Origin: DATFRY01 sp963764695
Lineage (GTDB): Bacteria; Myxococcota_A; Polyangia; Haliangiales; Haliangiaceae
Reading direction: 5' to 3'
Length of the DNA stretch: 64,000 nt
NCBI GenBank assembly: GCA_963764695.1
Contig: CAVXTW010000007.1
Coordinates: 1,283,119 to 1,347,118, forward strand
The notes under the pieces are model-generated. The model searched no databases. It saw only the letters and a program-made list of their open reading frames with translations, and had not been told where the DNA came from. Position numbers and translations under genes: made by a program. Within the stretch, counting starts at the first letter, position 1; each line of letters starts with the position of its first letter. Shown in pieces: positions 52,721 through 60,876 of the stretch.

Positions 52721-53104
52721 TCAGTGGCAGTTTTCGAAGGTGAAGGAGCCCTTGACCGTGAAGCCCTCGGCCGAGCAGTCGAACGTGGCCTTGCCCTTCA
52801 CATTCTTCACGTCGTTGACCGTGCTGTTCTGATCCTCGATCTGGAAGCTGCCGCACGCGCCCAGGTCCTTGCCGACCTCGGCCCCGGCCGGCATCACGAA
52901 CACGCGCGCCTCGCCGGTCGGCGTCGCCCCAACGCGCACGCGCACCCCCGACTTCGCAGTCATCTCCACCCCGCGGAAGCCGTACACGACGCCGCTGCGG
53001 CAGGAGTCGAGCTCGAGCGTCTCGTTGTTCACGCTGACGTCGCCGCTCAGCTTGTTCGTGCACCCCACCGCGATCAGGACCAGCCCACAGATCCACCAGC
53101 GCAT
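52721..53104 (-). CDS. small lipoprotein, unknown function
   Basis: About 127 residues. Starts at ATG 53104 (53113 possible); leader MRWWICGLVLIAVGC ends in a lipobox Cys. The mature part is beta-rich with Cys in pairs (LDSCRSGVVYGFRG, DLGACGSFQIEDQN, KATFDCSAEG, FTFENCH), suggesting disulfides in the periplasm. Directly upstream of the larger lipoprotein gene on the same strand, with two bases between. Confidence 0.65.
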   Translation of the reverse strand: MRWWICGLVLIAVGCTNKLSGDVSVNNETLELDSCRSGVVYGFRGVEMTAKSGVRVRVGATPTGEARVFVMPAGAEVGKDLGACGSFQIEDQNSTVNDVKNVKGKATFDCSAEGFTVKGSFTFENCH

Positions 53105-53141
53105 GGCCCGCATCCTATCACCGGCGAGCCGCGCCTGGACC

Positions 53142-53796
53142 TCACGACCGAGCGCCGGCGATGAGACTCCCGCCGTCGGCCAGCGACCGCAGCCACCTCG
53201 CGGCGAAGTCATCGACCACCGTCTCCACGACCGAGGGCCTGGCCGCCAGCCGACGCGCCAATGCCGCCACCCGCGGCACGCCGGTCAGGAAGCGCGCGCC
53301 ACGCTGCTCCTCCATCACCACGAACCGGTGCAGGGCCGGCGCCACCGCCGCGTGCAGGAGCCCGAAAGCGTCCTCGTCGACAACGCCGCTGGCCAGCGCG
53401 TCCTCGAAGCGAGCCAGCAGCGGCTCCACCGCCGCGCGCGCCCGCTCGACCTCCTCGTCGGTCGTGGCGTGAAACAGCTTGTACTGCGCGCTGAACAGGT
53501 CGCTGGCCAGCTCGACCCAGGCCCGGTGCAGCGCTCGCTCGAACGGGTCGTCGGGCAGGAGCCTGTCGCCCGTGCACCTCGTCGAGGAACTCGTTGATGG
53601 CCGGCGACTCGAACAGCGGCCTCCCGTCCACCAGCAGCACCGGCACCTTGCCGCGCGGGGACAGAGCCAGGAACCAGTCCGGCTTGTTCGCCAGATCCAC
53701 CTGCCGGCGCTCGAAGGGCAGCCCCTTCTCGTGCAGCAAGATGGCAGTTCGGTGAACGTACGGGCAGAGAGGGTTGCTGAGCAGCTCGAGTCTCAT
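53142..53796 (-). CDS. glutathione S-transferase family protein, one frame break
   Basis: About 217 residues after joining. ATG 53796 starts MRLELLSNPLCPYVHRTAIL, the thioredoxin-like N-domain with a Cys-Pro active-site region, then HEKGLPFERRQVDLANKPDW and GKVPVLLVDGRPLFESPAI. An extra base near 53574 breaks the frame; the next frame continues TGDRLLPDDPFERALHRAWV and helical C-domain sequence EPLLARFEDALASGVVDEDA to 53142. Omega/Ure2-like GSTs share this pattern. Role unknown, likely redox or detoxification. Confidence 0.8.
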
Positions 53797-54115
53797 GACG
53801 TCTCTGGGACCTTTAAGGCGCCCGGCGATGAGCGCAAATGCTGCTGTTGCCCGCTTCATTCCGGGGACGGTGGCTAGTCGGCCTGCCAGGACGCCGGGCC
53901 CCATGGCTCGTCAACTGAGCGCCTCCGCGGCGCCCGCCCGGCGACTTCACCCCCGCGGCGCCTGCCTATGATCGACAGCACCATCCACGTCCACGAGCGG
54001 TTGGCCGGCCCTGATCCGGGGGCTTTGGCCCCGCTGTGCAACCGACGGGCGGCGCCCTTTCGCGCCGCGGCGTGGAATGTCCCTTGCAGCCTGTCGGGTC
54101 GTGGGGGAGGTATCC
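53797..54115. other. 319-base intergenic region between GST and lipoprotein, no gene recognised
   Basis: No convincing reading frame by codon pattern or domain match. It contains GC-rich short inverted repeats and, at its right end, the strong GGAGG ribosome site of the lipoprotein gene. It presumably holds the divergent promoters of the GST and lipoprotein genes. Confidence 0.5.
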
Positions 54116-55843
54116 ATGAATCGACTGCTCATCGCGCTTCTCGGCGGCCTGCTGGCTGCTGGCTGCTCCTCTGGTTCCATCGCCGACGACGAAGGGGACC
54201 AGGGCGGCGGCGCGGAGGACGACGGCAGCACCGTGGTCGGCGAAGGCGACCCGAGCGCCATCACGATCGAGATCGATAGCCCCGAGCGCGGCGCGCTCTC
54301 CACCTCCACCGAGGTCACCGTCTCCGGCCGCGCCAGCAGCGCCGAGTCGACCATCGAGGAGGTGACCATCAACGGCACCGCCACGACGCTCGGCAGCGAC
54401 GGCAGCTTCCAGGTCACGCTCCCCCTCGGCGAGGGCATCACCCTCATCGAGACCTCGGCGCGCGACGCCGACGGCAACCAGGCGATCGACGCGCGCGGCG
54501 TCCTCGCCGGCACCCTCGTCGACGCGACCACCCCGGTGGTGGACGGCCTCGTGGCCAACGTGTCGGGCGAGGCCATGACCGGCCTGAGCACCATGGTCTC
54601 GGATCTGGCCAACGGCACCGACTTCACCGCGCTCGCGACCGAGCTCAACCCGGTTGTCAACACCGGCGACGGCTGCAACGACGCCAAGATCTTCGTCGAG
54701 CAGATCCAGCACGGCGGCGTCGGGGTGGCGGTGACGCCCGCCGCCGGCTCCATCGCGGCCGACGTCTCCATCAGCCAGCTGGTGGTGAGCGGCCGCGTCG
54801 AGTTCGAGGCGGTCTGCATCGGCGGCTCGGCTTCGTTCACCATCAGCGCCGACTCCTACGACGTGACCGGCTCGATCGTCCCGGCGCTCGACGGCAGCAA
54901 CATCAGCATCGGCCTCGAGAACCTGACCAGCACCTTCGCCGGCTTCAACCTCGACGTGGGCAGCGTGCCCGGCTTCATCGTGAGCCTGTTCGAGGGCACC
55001 GCGCGCGACCGCATCGCCGAGATCCTGCGCGACCAGATCGGCCAGATGATCCCGCCGCTGGCCAACGACTTCCTGGGCGGCTTCCTCGGCGAGTCGATCA
55101 CCATCCCGCTTCTGGGCCAGAACATCTCGCTCAACGTGGCCCCGACCGAGATGACCTGGACCGAGCAGGGCGGCACCATCGCCATCGACACGACCACGAC
55201 GGTCGAGGGCCTCGAGGGCGCGCGCTATCTCAGCACGCCGCGCGAGCGCCCGAGCTCCGCCGACCTCGGCTCGACCGGCATGCGCATCGCGGTGGCCGAC
55301 GACCTGCTCAACCAGCTGACCGCCAGCATCTGGGCCAGCGGCGCGCTCGACGAGACGATGCTGCCGCTGCCGGGCGACGCGCTCAGCGCCGCGTTCGGCG
55401 CCAACGTCGGCAGCGCCCAGCTCACCCTGATCCTGCCCCCGGTCGCAAACTTCGACACCACCACCGGCACCGCGCGCCTCACCATCGGCGACCTCCTGCT
55501 CGAGGCGCTGAGCCCGAGCGGCGAGTCGCTGGCGTCGTTCGTGCTGTCGGCCGACATCGAGCTCGCCATCGAGACCACGTCCGACGGCCAGGTCCGCATC
55601 ATCACCCGCGCCCCGCGCATCGTGGCGCAGGTCCTGGAGCAGAGCGAGGAGCTCAACGTCCCGCTCACCAACGAGAAGGTTGCGGCGATCGCCGAGCTCG
55701 GCATCACCCAGATCTCGCTCCTGGCCGACGACCTGCTCGAGAACCTGCCCGTCCCCGGCATCGACGGCGCCACCATCACCGCGCCGACCGTCCAGCCGGC
55801 CAGCGGCTACCTGCTCGTGGGAGGCTCCCTGGTCTTCGAGTAG
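54116..55843 (+). CDS. lipoprotein with Ig-like N-domain and long beta-rich body
   Basis: 575 residues from ATG 54116 (GGAGG five bases upstream). Leader MNRLLIALLGGLLAAGC is a textbook lipobox. An acidic linker precedes an Ig-like domain (ITIEIDSPERGALSTSTEVT; VSGRASSAESTIEEVTINGT). The body alternates amphipathic strands and Leu-rich helices, with repeated Leu-Leu motifs (IPPLANDFLGGFLGE; SITIPLLGQNISLNV; VAAIAELGITQISLLADDLL). The size and pattern resemble TULIP/BPI-like lipid-binding folds, but this is a guess. Outer-envelope location is likely. Followed by a strong terminator. Confidence 0.65.
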   Translation: MNRLLIALLGGLLAAGCSSGSIADDEGDQGGGAEDDGSTVVGEGDPSAITIEIDSPERGALSTSTEVTVSGRASSAESTIEEVTINGTATTLGSDGSFQVTLPLGEGITLIETSARDADGNQAIDARGVLAGTLVDATTPVVDGLVANVSGEAMTGLSTMVSDLANGTDFTALATELNPVVNTGDGCNDAKIFVEQIQHGGVGVAVTPAAGSIAADVSISQLVVSGRVEFEAVCIGGSASFTISADSYDVTGSIVPALDGSNISIGLENLTSTFAGFNLDVGSVPGFIVSLFEGTARDRIAEILRDQIGQMIPPLANDFLGGFLGESITIPLLGQNISLNVAPTEMTWTEQGGTIAIDTTTTVEGLEGARYLSTPRERPSSADLGSTGMRIAVADDLLNQLTASIWASGALDETMLPLPGDALSAAFGANVGSAQLTLILPPVANFDTTTGTARLTIGDLLLEALSPSGESLASFVLSADIELAIETTSDGQVRIITRAPRIVAQVLEQSEELNVPLTNEKVAAIAELGITQISLLADDLLENLPVPGIDGATITAPTVQPASGYLLVGGSLVFE

Positions 55844-55910
55844 CAGGCAATAAAAGGCACACACGCGAGCGCGCGGCCCCCCTCCCCTCCGGCCCTGCCG
55901 CGCTCGCCCC

Positions 55911-55968
55911 CCGGGCCCGACTGATCGCTCCCTCCCCCCTATGCGCTCAGTCGGGCCCGGTTTTTTTT
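55911..55968 (+). terminator. strong Rho-independent terminator
   Basis: A perfect 14-base stem (CCGGGCCCGACTGA at 55911-55924 and its complement at 55947-55960) with a 22-base loop is followed directly by eight T residues (55961-55968). It lies about 70 bases after the lipoprotein stop and reads in the plus direction. Confidence 0.9.
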
Positions 55969-56004
55969 CGTCTCTGGAGGCCGACCGCGTGGCCTCGCCG
56001 CCGA

Positions 56005-56940
56005 TCAGAGACCGGGGCGCAGGTTCGGCTGGGCCATCCAGCCGTAGCGCAGCGAGGCGCCCTCGACGCGGCCGTACAGGAAGCTCAGCGTCTGGCTGAC
56101 CTTGACCGGCGATCCGCTGGCGCAGCTGTACAGCGGGCGGGCGATCGAGTGCTGCGCCTGCGCGCGATGGAAGCGGATCCGCGTCGTGTTCGGATACGAG
56201 TCGATCGTGCCGGAGCCGAGCGGCGGGTTGTGACCGGGCAGGTTGAAGATCAGATTGACGTGCCCGTTGCGGCTCAGGTAGTCGGTCGCGTTGCGCCCCG
56301 AGCCGCACGTACGCACCACCTTGAGCGAGTTGCCGTTCGCGTCGAGGTAAGGCGTGTTGTCGGACGGCACGATGTGCCAGTCGGAGAACGAGCCGCCCGG
56401 ATTGCGCCCGCGCACCGTCGGCATGAACGACAGGTCGCGTCCGATGGCCGACTCGTTGATCCAGCCGGTGCGCGTCCCGTTGCTGGTCTCGACCGCGAAC
56501 GCCAGCACCTTGCCGGTGCCGTGCAGCACGCGCCGCTGCCCGAAGTTCAGCTTCGTCGTCGGTTCGGTGACGACACCCAGCACCTCGCCCAGGCTGTTCT
56601 CGAGCACGTGCCCGGTCCCGTTGATCGGAAACTCGGACGTGCGCCCCACCCGGTCGAGCGCCCGCGGCACCGGATCGCACTCCATCGCTTCCGGATACGA
56701 GCAGTTGTTATCCGACTCGTGGCAGATCTTCTGCCGCGGCGTCGAGCACGACGCAGCCAGCGTGTCCTCTGCGACCTCGCCGTCCTCCTGCTCCGCGTCT
56801 CCGCCGCCCATCGCTTCACTCTCATCGAGAGTCCCCTCGTCCTCAGCGGACTCAGGATCGAGAGCACACGCGCCAGCGCTCAGCGCCATCAGCAGGCCAG
56901 CCCCGGCGACCGCGGCCGGAAAGTACATCCTCCGTCTCAT
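56005..56940 (-). CDS. exported protein with Cys-rich acidic N-terminus, unknown function
   Basis: 311 residues; ATG 56940 is supported by GAGGAGG seven bases upstream. Signal peptide MRRRMYFPAAVAGAGLLMAL with Cys in ALSAGAC, then a Glu/Asp/Gly-rich stretch and four Cys around CSTPRQKICHESDNNCSY. The body has beta-type segments (VGRTSEFPINGTGHVLENSL; LNFGQRRVLHGTGKVLAFAV; GHVNLIFNLPGHNPPLGSG). No domain recognised. Converges on the terminator region and is divergent from the small hydrolase gene. Confidence 0.7.
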   Translation of the reverse strand: MRRRMYFPAAVAGAGLLMALSAGACALDPESAEDEGTLDESEAMGGGDAEQEDGEVAEDTLAASCSTPRQKICHESDNNCSYPEAMECDPVPRALDRVGRTSEFPINGTGHVLENSLGEVLGVVTEPTTKLNFGQRRVLHGTGKVLAFAVETSNGTRTGWINESAIGRDLSFMPTVRGRNPGGSFSDWHIVPSDNTPYLDANGNSLKVVRTCGSGRNATDYLSRNGHVNLIFNLPGHNPPLGSGTIDSYPNTTRIRFHRAQAQHSIARPLYSCASGSPVKVSQTLSFLYGRVEGASLRYGWMAQPNLRPGL

Positions 56941-57138
56941 GATGATTCCTCCTCGTGGTTGGCGTTCTGGTCTGGCCAAATGCGCAGACCATGCCAGAGG
57001 TGCGACATCATGATTCCAACCAGATAGGTCAATAATCGGTCAGTCCAATCCGCAAACGACAGGTAACAGCACAGCGGTCAACCGCAACCCATCTTGTCCA
57101 CCCGACCCTGTCCGCCCCCTCACCTATGCTTGGCAGAC

Positions 57139-57708
57139 ATGTCTCTGGACCGCATTCTGCTCGTCCCCCGCTGGGCCGGCCGGCGCGACAGCGACTTCTA
57201 TCCCTGGCTCGAAGCCACCCTGATCGAGCGCGGCTTCCGCGGCGAGTTCGACGTCATCGCCTTACGCCCCCCCGACGCCCCCGACCTCGCAGCGACGGTC
57301 GCTGCAGTCCGCGGCCGCCTCGCCCCGCCCGCCCTCGCCGCCCGAACACTCCTGATCGGCCACAGCGTCGGCGCGCAAGCAGCAATGCGAGCACTGGCCG
57401 ATCTGGTCCCCGCCGTCGAGCTCTCCGCCTTCCTGGCGGTGGCCGCCTGGTGGACCATCGACGATCCATGGCCGACGATCGACCCCTGGATCGACACCCC
57501 GTTCGACTGGGCCCGCGCGAGAGCGTCTGCCCGTCGACGGATCGTCCTCCTCTCCGACAACGATCCCTTCACGAAGGACTCCGCCCAGACCCGACGTTTG
57601 TTCGAGGACCGCCTGGCCGCCGACGTCCGCATGCACGCCGGAGCGGCCCATTTCAACGCCTCTCAGGAGCCCGCGGTACTGGCAGCAGTCCTGGACCTTC
57701 TGTCTTGA
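57139..57708 (+). CDS. RBBP9/YdeN-type alpha/beta hydrolase
   Basis: 189 residues. RILLVPRWAGRRDSDFYPWL begins the fold, the nucleophile elbow is LIGHSVGAQAAMRAL, the Asp is in VLLSDNDPFTKD and the His in AGAAHFNASQEP. This is the small serine-hydrolase pattern of RBBP9/YdeN proteins, of largely unknown substrate. It ends 73 bases before tmRNA. Confidence 0.8.
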   Translation: MSLDRILLVPRWAGRRDSDFYPWLEATLIERGFRGEFDVIALRPPDAPDLAATVAAVRGRLAPPALAARTLLIGHSVGAQAAMRALADLVPAVELSAFLAVAAWWTIDDPWPTIDPWIDTPFDWARARASARRRIVLLSDNDPFTKDSAQTRRLFEDRLAADVRMHAGAAHFNASQEPAVLAAVLDLLS

Positions 57709-57781
57709 CCCCCGGCCAGCCGGTGACCAAACTTACCGTTCGCCTCGCGGGGGTAGCTCCACGAGGCTTGTTCTTTGAAAA

Positions 57782-58145
57782 GGGGGCGAAACGGTTTCGA
57801 CGGGGATGACGAGGTTGAGGCTGCGTGTCGTGGCGCCCGAGGCCACGTAAAAACGGGCACAAACGCAACTGCGAACGACAACACAGTTGCTCTCGCTGCT
57901 TAGCTAAACCCTGAGCATCGACGGGGCCGGTCTGCTACCGCCTGAAGCGGACCGGCCCTGCAAAACAACCAGGCTAGCCTCCGCGCAGAGCCCATCGGCG
58001 CGGTCGGCGAAACTCAGGATGGACTAGCTCCGCGGGCAGATGGCCCGCAATCGGCCCGCGGAGCAAAACCCAAACAGCGGGCTACACATCGTAGATGCCT
58101 CTTCGGACTCATCTTCGGACCCGGGTTCGACTCCCGGCGCCTCCA
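57782..58145 (+). ncRNA. ssrA: transfer-messenger RNA (tmRNA)
   Basis: Rescues stalled ribosomes and tags incomplete proteins. The 5' end GGGGGCGAAACGGTTTCGAC and the 3' end (T-arm GGGTTCGACTCCC, acceptor GGCGCCTCC then A) pair as a tRNA-like acceptor stem; CCA is not encoded in full. The tag reading frame 57865-57903 gives Ala-Thr-Ala-Asn-Asp-Asn-Thr-Val-Ala-Leu-Ala-Ala then TAG, ending in the ALAA degradation signal. It is 364 bases, one-piece, with pseudoknot-like inverted repeats (GGGGCCGGTC and GGACCGGCCC). The 3' end is the integration site of the element to the right. Confidence 0.95.
58024..58145. other. ssrA 3' end as attachment site (attL) of an integrated element
   Basis: The integrase on the minus strand reads directly into, and ends within, the tmRNA 3' third (TAG at 58024-58026). 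Integrases of this family often use tmRNA or tRNA 3' ends as attB. The crossover core is likely somewhere in the T-arm/acceptor part, near 58100-58145, but cannot be fixed without attR, which lies outside the window. Confidence 0.7.
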
Positions 58146-59388
58146 CGAACCTTCTCCACCCGTTCCTCCAATAGTTGCCTTCCCTTGGTCCGTAGCTCCC
58201 TGACCGTGTACCAGGCTGTGTACCAAGGGACAGGACACCGCCGTGTGATCCAGGGCTGATGCGAAGCTTCGCGACCTCACGACAGTAGGTCGCCCACGTG
58301 AAGCGCTTGTAGCCCGAGTCCACGTCCCGCGGAGGGGCGTGTGTCGTCCTCCTGATGATGTCACTGTCGGCACCGTCCTCGATGGTCTGGGTCTTGAACC
58401 AGCTCCTCAGGTCGTGACCCCCACGGGCGCGGATGGTCCCCGCCTCCACCCGGAGTCCGAGGGTCCGCAGGTCGTGCTTGAAGGCACCGCACGCGTCGTT
58501 CTTGTTCACTGGCTCGTCGGTGACCGCCGACGGGACGATGAGGTCACTCGGACCGGCTATCCGACCGAACAGGTCAACCCACCTCTCTCCTCGCCACACG
58601 GCGAAGATCTCGGCCAGCGCCGGGTGGACCGGCACGTAGCGTGTGGTCTGCGTCTTCGTCCTCTTCTCCTCGAAGGCGTGAGAGTCGAACGCGACCGCAA
58701 TCGTGAGGCGACCGAGCGGCGCCACGGACGGGTCGTAGTGTCTCCACCTGAGGGCGGCGGCCTCTCCGTGTCTGAGACCCGCCAGCGCCTTCAGCGCCCA
58801 CATCACGCGCCGCTCGGGTGGCAGCCGCGGGTCCCCGATCAGGGCCTCCACCTCCGTCGGTGTGAACGTCGCCTGTGACCTCCACTCTGGGTCCTTGTCG
58901 ACCTTCTGTGGGAGTTCACCTCTCTTCACTCTGATGGGGTTCATCTGCACCCGGCCCTCGGTGACGGCGTCCTCCATCATCGTGTGCAAGGTCCCGTAGA
59001 CGTGACCGATGGTCCGGGCGGCCAGCCTGCCACCAGCCCTCAGCTCTCTCACCAGGTCCCTGACGTGCTCGGGACGCAGCTGGTCGAGTGGGATCTGACC
59101 GAGGCGTGACACGGCGTGGTGGGTGAGCATCGAGCGCTCTCCCGGCGCCGAACGTACGCCTCGGGACTCGCGCTCCTTCGTCCACCTGTCCACGTACCGT
59201 CTCACCGTCATCGGTCCGTCATCCGACCTGACCCTCTTCCTGTGGACCTTACGCTGGGCGGCGACGGCGTAGCGTCTCGCCTCCACCTCCTGGCCGACGT
59301 TGTAGGGCGTCGGGAAGTTCTTCCACCTCCCGTCCACCATCTTGACCTTGCACCACAGTCGCTTCCTCCTCGGGAACACTGAAGCCAT
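58024..59388 (-). CDS. tyrosine recombinase/integrase
   Basis: 454 residues. SAM-like core-binding region at about residues 60-150 (MTVRRYVDRWTKERE; RPEHVRDLVRELRAGGRL). Catalytic domain: Arg in ALAGLRHGEAAALRWRHYD, HxxR in GGHDLRSWFKTQ, later His in IIRRTTHAPP and the nucleophile Tyr probably in DVDSGYKRFTW. The last 40 residues come from the antisense strand of tmRNA and include the known hallmark EAPGVEPGSE of frames that read through tRNA-like 3' ends. Thus excision would change the integrase C-terminus. An AAGGAG ribosome site precedes the ATG. Co-directional with the HTH gene 27 bases upstream. Confidence 0.92.
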   Translation of the reverse strand: MASVFPRRKRLWCKVKMVDGRWKNFPTPYNVGQEVEARRYAVAAQRKVHRKRVRSDDGPMTVRRYVDRWTKERESRGVRSAPGERSMLTHHAVSRLGQIPLDQLRPEHVRDLVRELRAGGRLAARTIGHVYGTLHTMMEDAVTEGRVQMNPIRVKRGELPQKVDKDPEWRSQATFTPTEVEALIGDPRLPPERRVMWALKALAGLRHGEAAALRWRHYDPSVAPLGRLTIAVAFDSHAFEEKRTKTQTTRYVPVHPALAEIFAVWRGERWVDLFGRIAGPSDLIVPSAVTDEPVNKNDACGAFKHDLRTLGLRVEAGTIRARGGHDLRSWFKTQTIEDGADSDIIRRTTHAPPRDVDSGYKRFTWATYCREVAKLRISPGSHGGVLSLGTQPGTRSGSYGPREGNYWRNGWRRFVEAPGVEPGSEDESEEASTMCSPLFGFCSAGRLRAICPRS

Positions 59389-59415
59389 CGTTCGCTCTCC
59401 TTCTTCTGATTCTCG

Positions 59416-59727
59416 TCAGCCTTCATCGAAGTCCCTCTCGGCCAGCCGCTCCGGCGTCACCGTGTCCACGTCGTCCCTACGCCTCGGGGCCAGCCTCGCC
59501 AGCACGTCGGCTCGGCGCAGCCTGACCGTCCGACCGGCGCCCAGCGCCACCAGGCTCCCGTCGGCGACCCACCGCCTGACCGTCCTGGTGGACACACGGA
59601 CCAGCGCCGCGGCCTCGCCGAACGTCAGCAGGGCGTCGTCGTCGGGCGGCTCCGCACGGAGCAGCGCCAGCTCCTCGCGCACGACGGCGCGCACGAGCTC
59701 TCTCAGCTTCTGCTCCAGTCCCTCCAC
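59416..59727 (-). CDS. HTH (MerR/excisionase-like) DNA-binding protein
   Basis: 103 residues from GTG 59727. After a helical N-terminus (EQKLRELVRAVVREEL) comes the helix-turn-helix LTFGEAAALVRVSTRTVRRW, then VADGSLVALGAGRTVRLRRA, the typical beta-wing of excisionase-family HTH_17 proteins. Placed just upstream of the integrase and on the same strand, it may be its directionality factor or a repressor. Confidence 0.85.
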   Translation of the reverse strand: MEGLEQKLRELVRAVVREELALLRAEPPDDDALLTFGEAAALVRVSTRTVRRWVADGSLVALGAGRTVRLRRADVLARLAPRRRDDVDTVTPERLAERDFDEG

Positions 59728-59862
59728 GGGACAACTACGGTCTCGTCATCGCGACCGACCTCCAAAACGACATCGGGGAGACCCGGGACGGCGAGCCATG
59801 GTTCCCCATGGTCCAACCGGCCCAAGTCCCCCCGAACTCAGGTGGCAGGTTCGTGGTGCGCG

Positions 59863-60188
59863 CTAGCCGGCCTTCCGCCGGGTGACCTGCGCCAGCGCCG
59901 TCCGCACGACGGTGGTCGTGGTGGAGGTCAGGTCAACGATGGCCCTGACCTGGCCGAGGTGGAGCTGGACGCCGTCTCGGCGCTGATCCTCCTGACTCCG
60001 GGGCCCGTCACAGCGAAGCCGGCCAGGTGCAGGACCCGCCCGTTCCGCGACATGTAGCAACGCCTCTCGGCGTCGTCGGCGCCGAACCTGACCCAGCGCT
60101 TCAGCTTCTTCGCCGGCAGGCTCTTCGCCATCCGCCCGACCTCGAGCATCGTCACTCCCCTGTCCGCGTCCTTCGTCTTCTTCGACAT
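59863..60188 (-). CDS. small basic protein of the island, probable frame break
   Basis: ATG 60188 gives MSKKTKDADRGVTMLEVGRM and VRFGADDAERRCYMSRNGRV, then LHLAGFAVTGPGVRRIS. From about 59985 the other frame is better (DGVQLHLGQVRAIVDLTS, then TTTTVVRTALAQVTRRKAG to 59863), which would give about 108 residues with one missing base. No family recognised. Codon choice fits the island, with AGG arginines. Confidence 0.45.
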
Positions 60189-60213
60189 CGTCTTCCTCTC
60201 CGGTTCTTCCCGC

Positions 60214-60229
60214 CAGACCGACTGGTCTG
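60214..60229. promoter_or_regulatory. small palindrome upstream of the 59863-60188 gene
   Basis: CAGACC and GGTCTG form a perfect 6-base inverted repeat with a 4-base GACT centre, 26 bases upstream of the minus-strand ATG at 60188. It could be an operator for an island regulator or a transcript hairpin. Confidence 0.35.
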
Positions 60230-60457
60230 ACCACTTCCATACTATCCGGAGGTCAGGTGACGGGACACCGAGGAACCCAGTGCTTCCGAAGGCCTAGGAG
60301 CATGGGCTTGCGCGACCACCGGTGGAACCACGAGACACGGGCTGGATCCGGGATTTGTCGGTGGGCTGCTCGATTGGTGGCGACGGCCATGTCAGACACC
60401 ATTTAGGCTGGGACGCTGGCAGTAGGTCTGCCGGTGGAAGTTCGGAGGAACAACGTC

Positions 60458-60714
60458 GTGAGCAACATCGAAGTCATCATCAACGAGGTCTTGAAGAACA
60501 CCGGGTCGAGCGCGTTTGACGAGCTCGTCGTCGGACGGTCCATCTCCGGCGGGGTCGGCGCGACCGTCGGGCTGGCGAGGCGCGGAGCGAGAACCGCAGG
60601 GGCAAGTGGATCGTCCAGAACGGTCGCGGAGGATCCGCCCTGGTCTCCGCCGACGTAGCACAGGCGCTGATCAAGCGCGGCGCGAAGGAGCACGTCGGTC
60701 TGCTGAAGCCGTAA
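60458..60714 (+). CDS. small island protein, one frame break; C-terminal RGKW motif
   Basis: GTG 60458 with GGAGG nine bases upstream starts a helical N-terminus (SNIEVIINEVLKNTGSSAF). Near 60590 a base seems missing. The continuing frame reads RGKWIVQNGRGGSALVSAD, then VAQALIKRGAKEHVGLLKP and stops at 60714. The total of about 85 residues is only plausible if joined. The last 38 residues resemble the C-terminal part of the membrane HEPN-like protein at 61597-62616. Function unknown. Confidence 0.5.
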
Positions 60715-60876
60715 CAGCCTGGTGCTCTCCGGCTGACGATCACCTGCGAGCACAAACTGCGGATTACTTGCGGTCGCTCAGGGCTTTTGGGCGACCAGCA
60801 GCTTACTTAATCGCAGATGCTCCAGCAGCTGCGCCCATCAACTGGGTGGAGGAAGGAGGATCTAGGAGAGCAAGCA

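Noticed and set aside
53966..56680. 904-residue minus-strand frame opposite the lipoprotein gene
   Set aside because: It is a low-complexity mirror of a clear plus-strand lipoprotein; GC-rich DNA produces such long antisense frames throughout.
58090..58145. Possible tRNA gene near 58.1 kb
   Set aside because: The T-arm and acceptor belong to tmRNA; there is no anticodon arm of a normal tRNA here.
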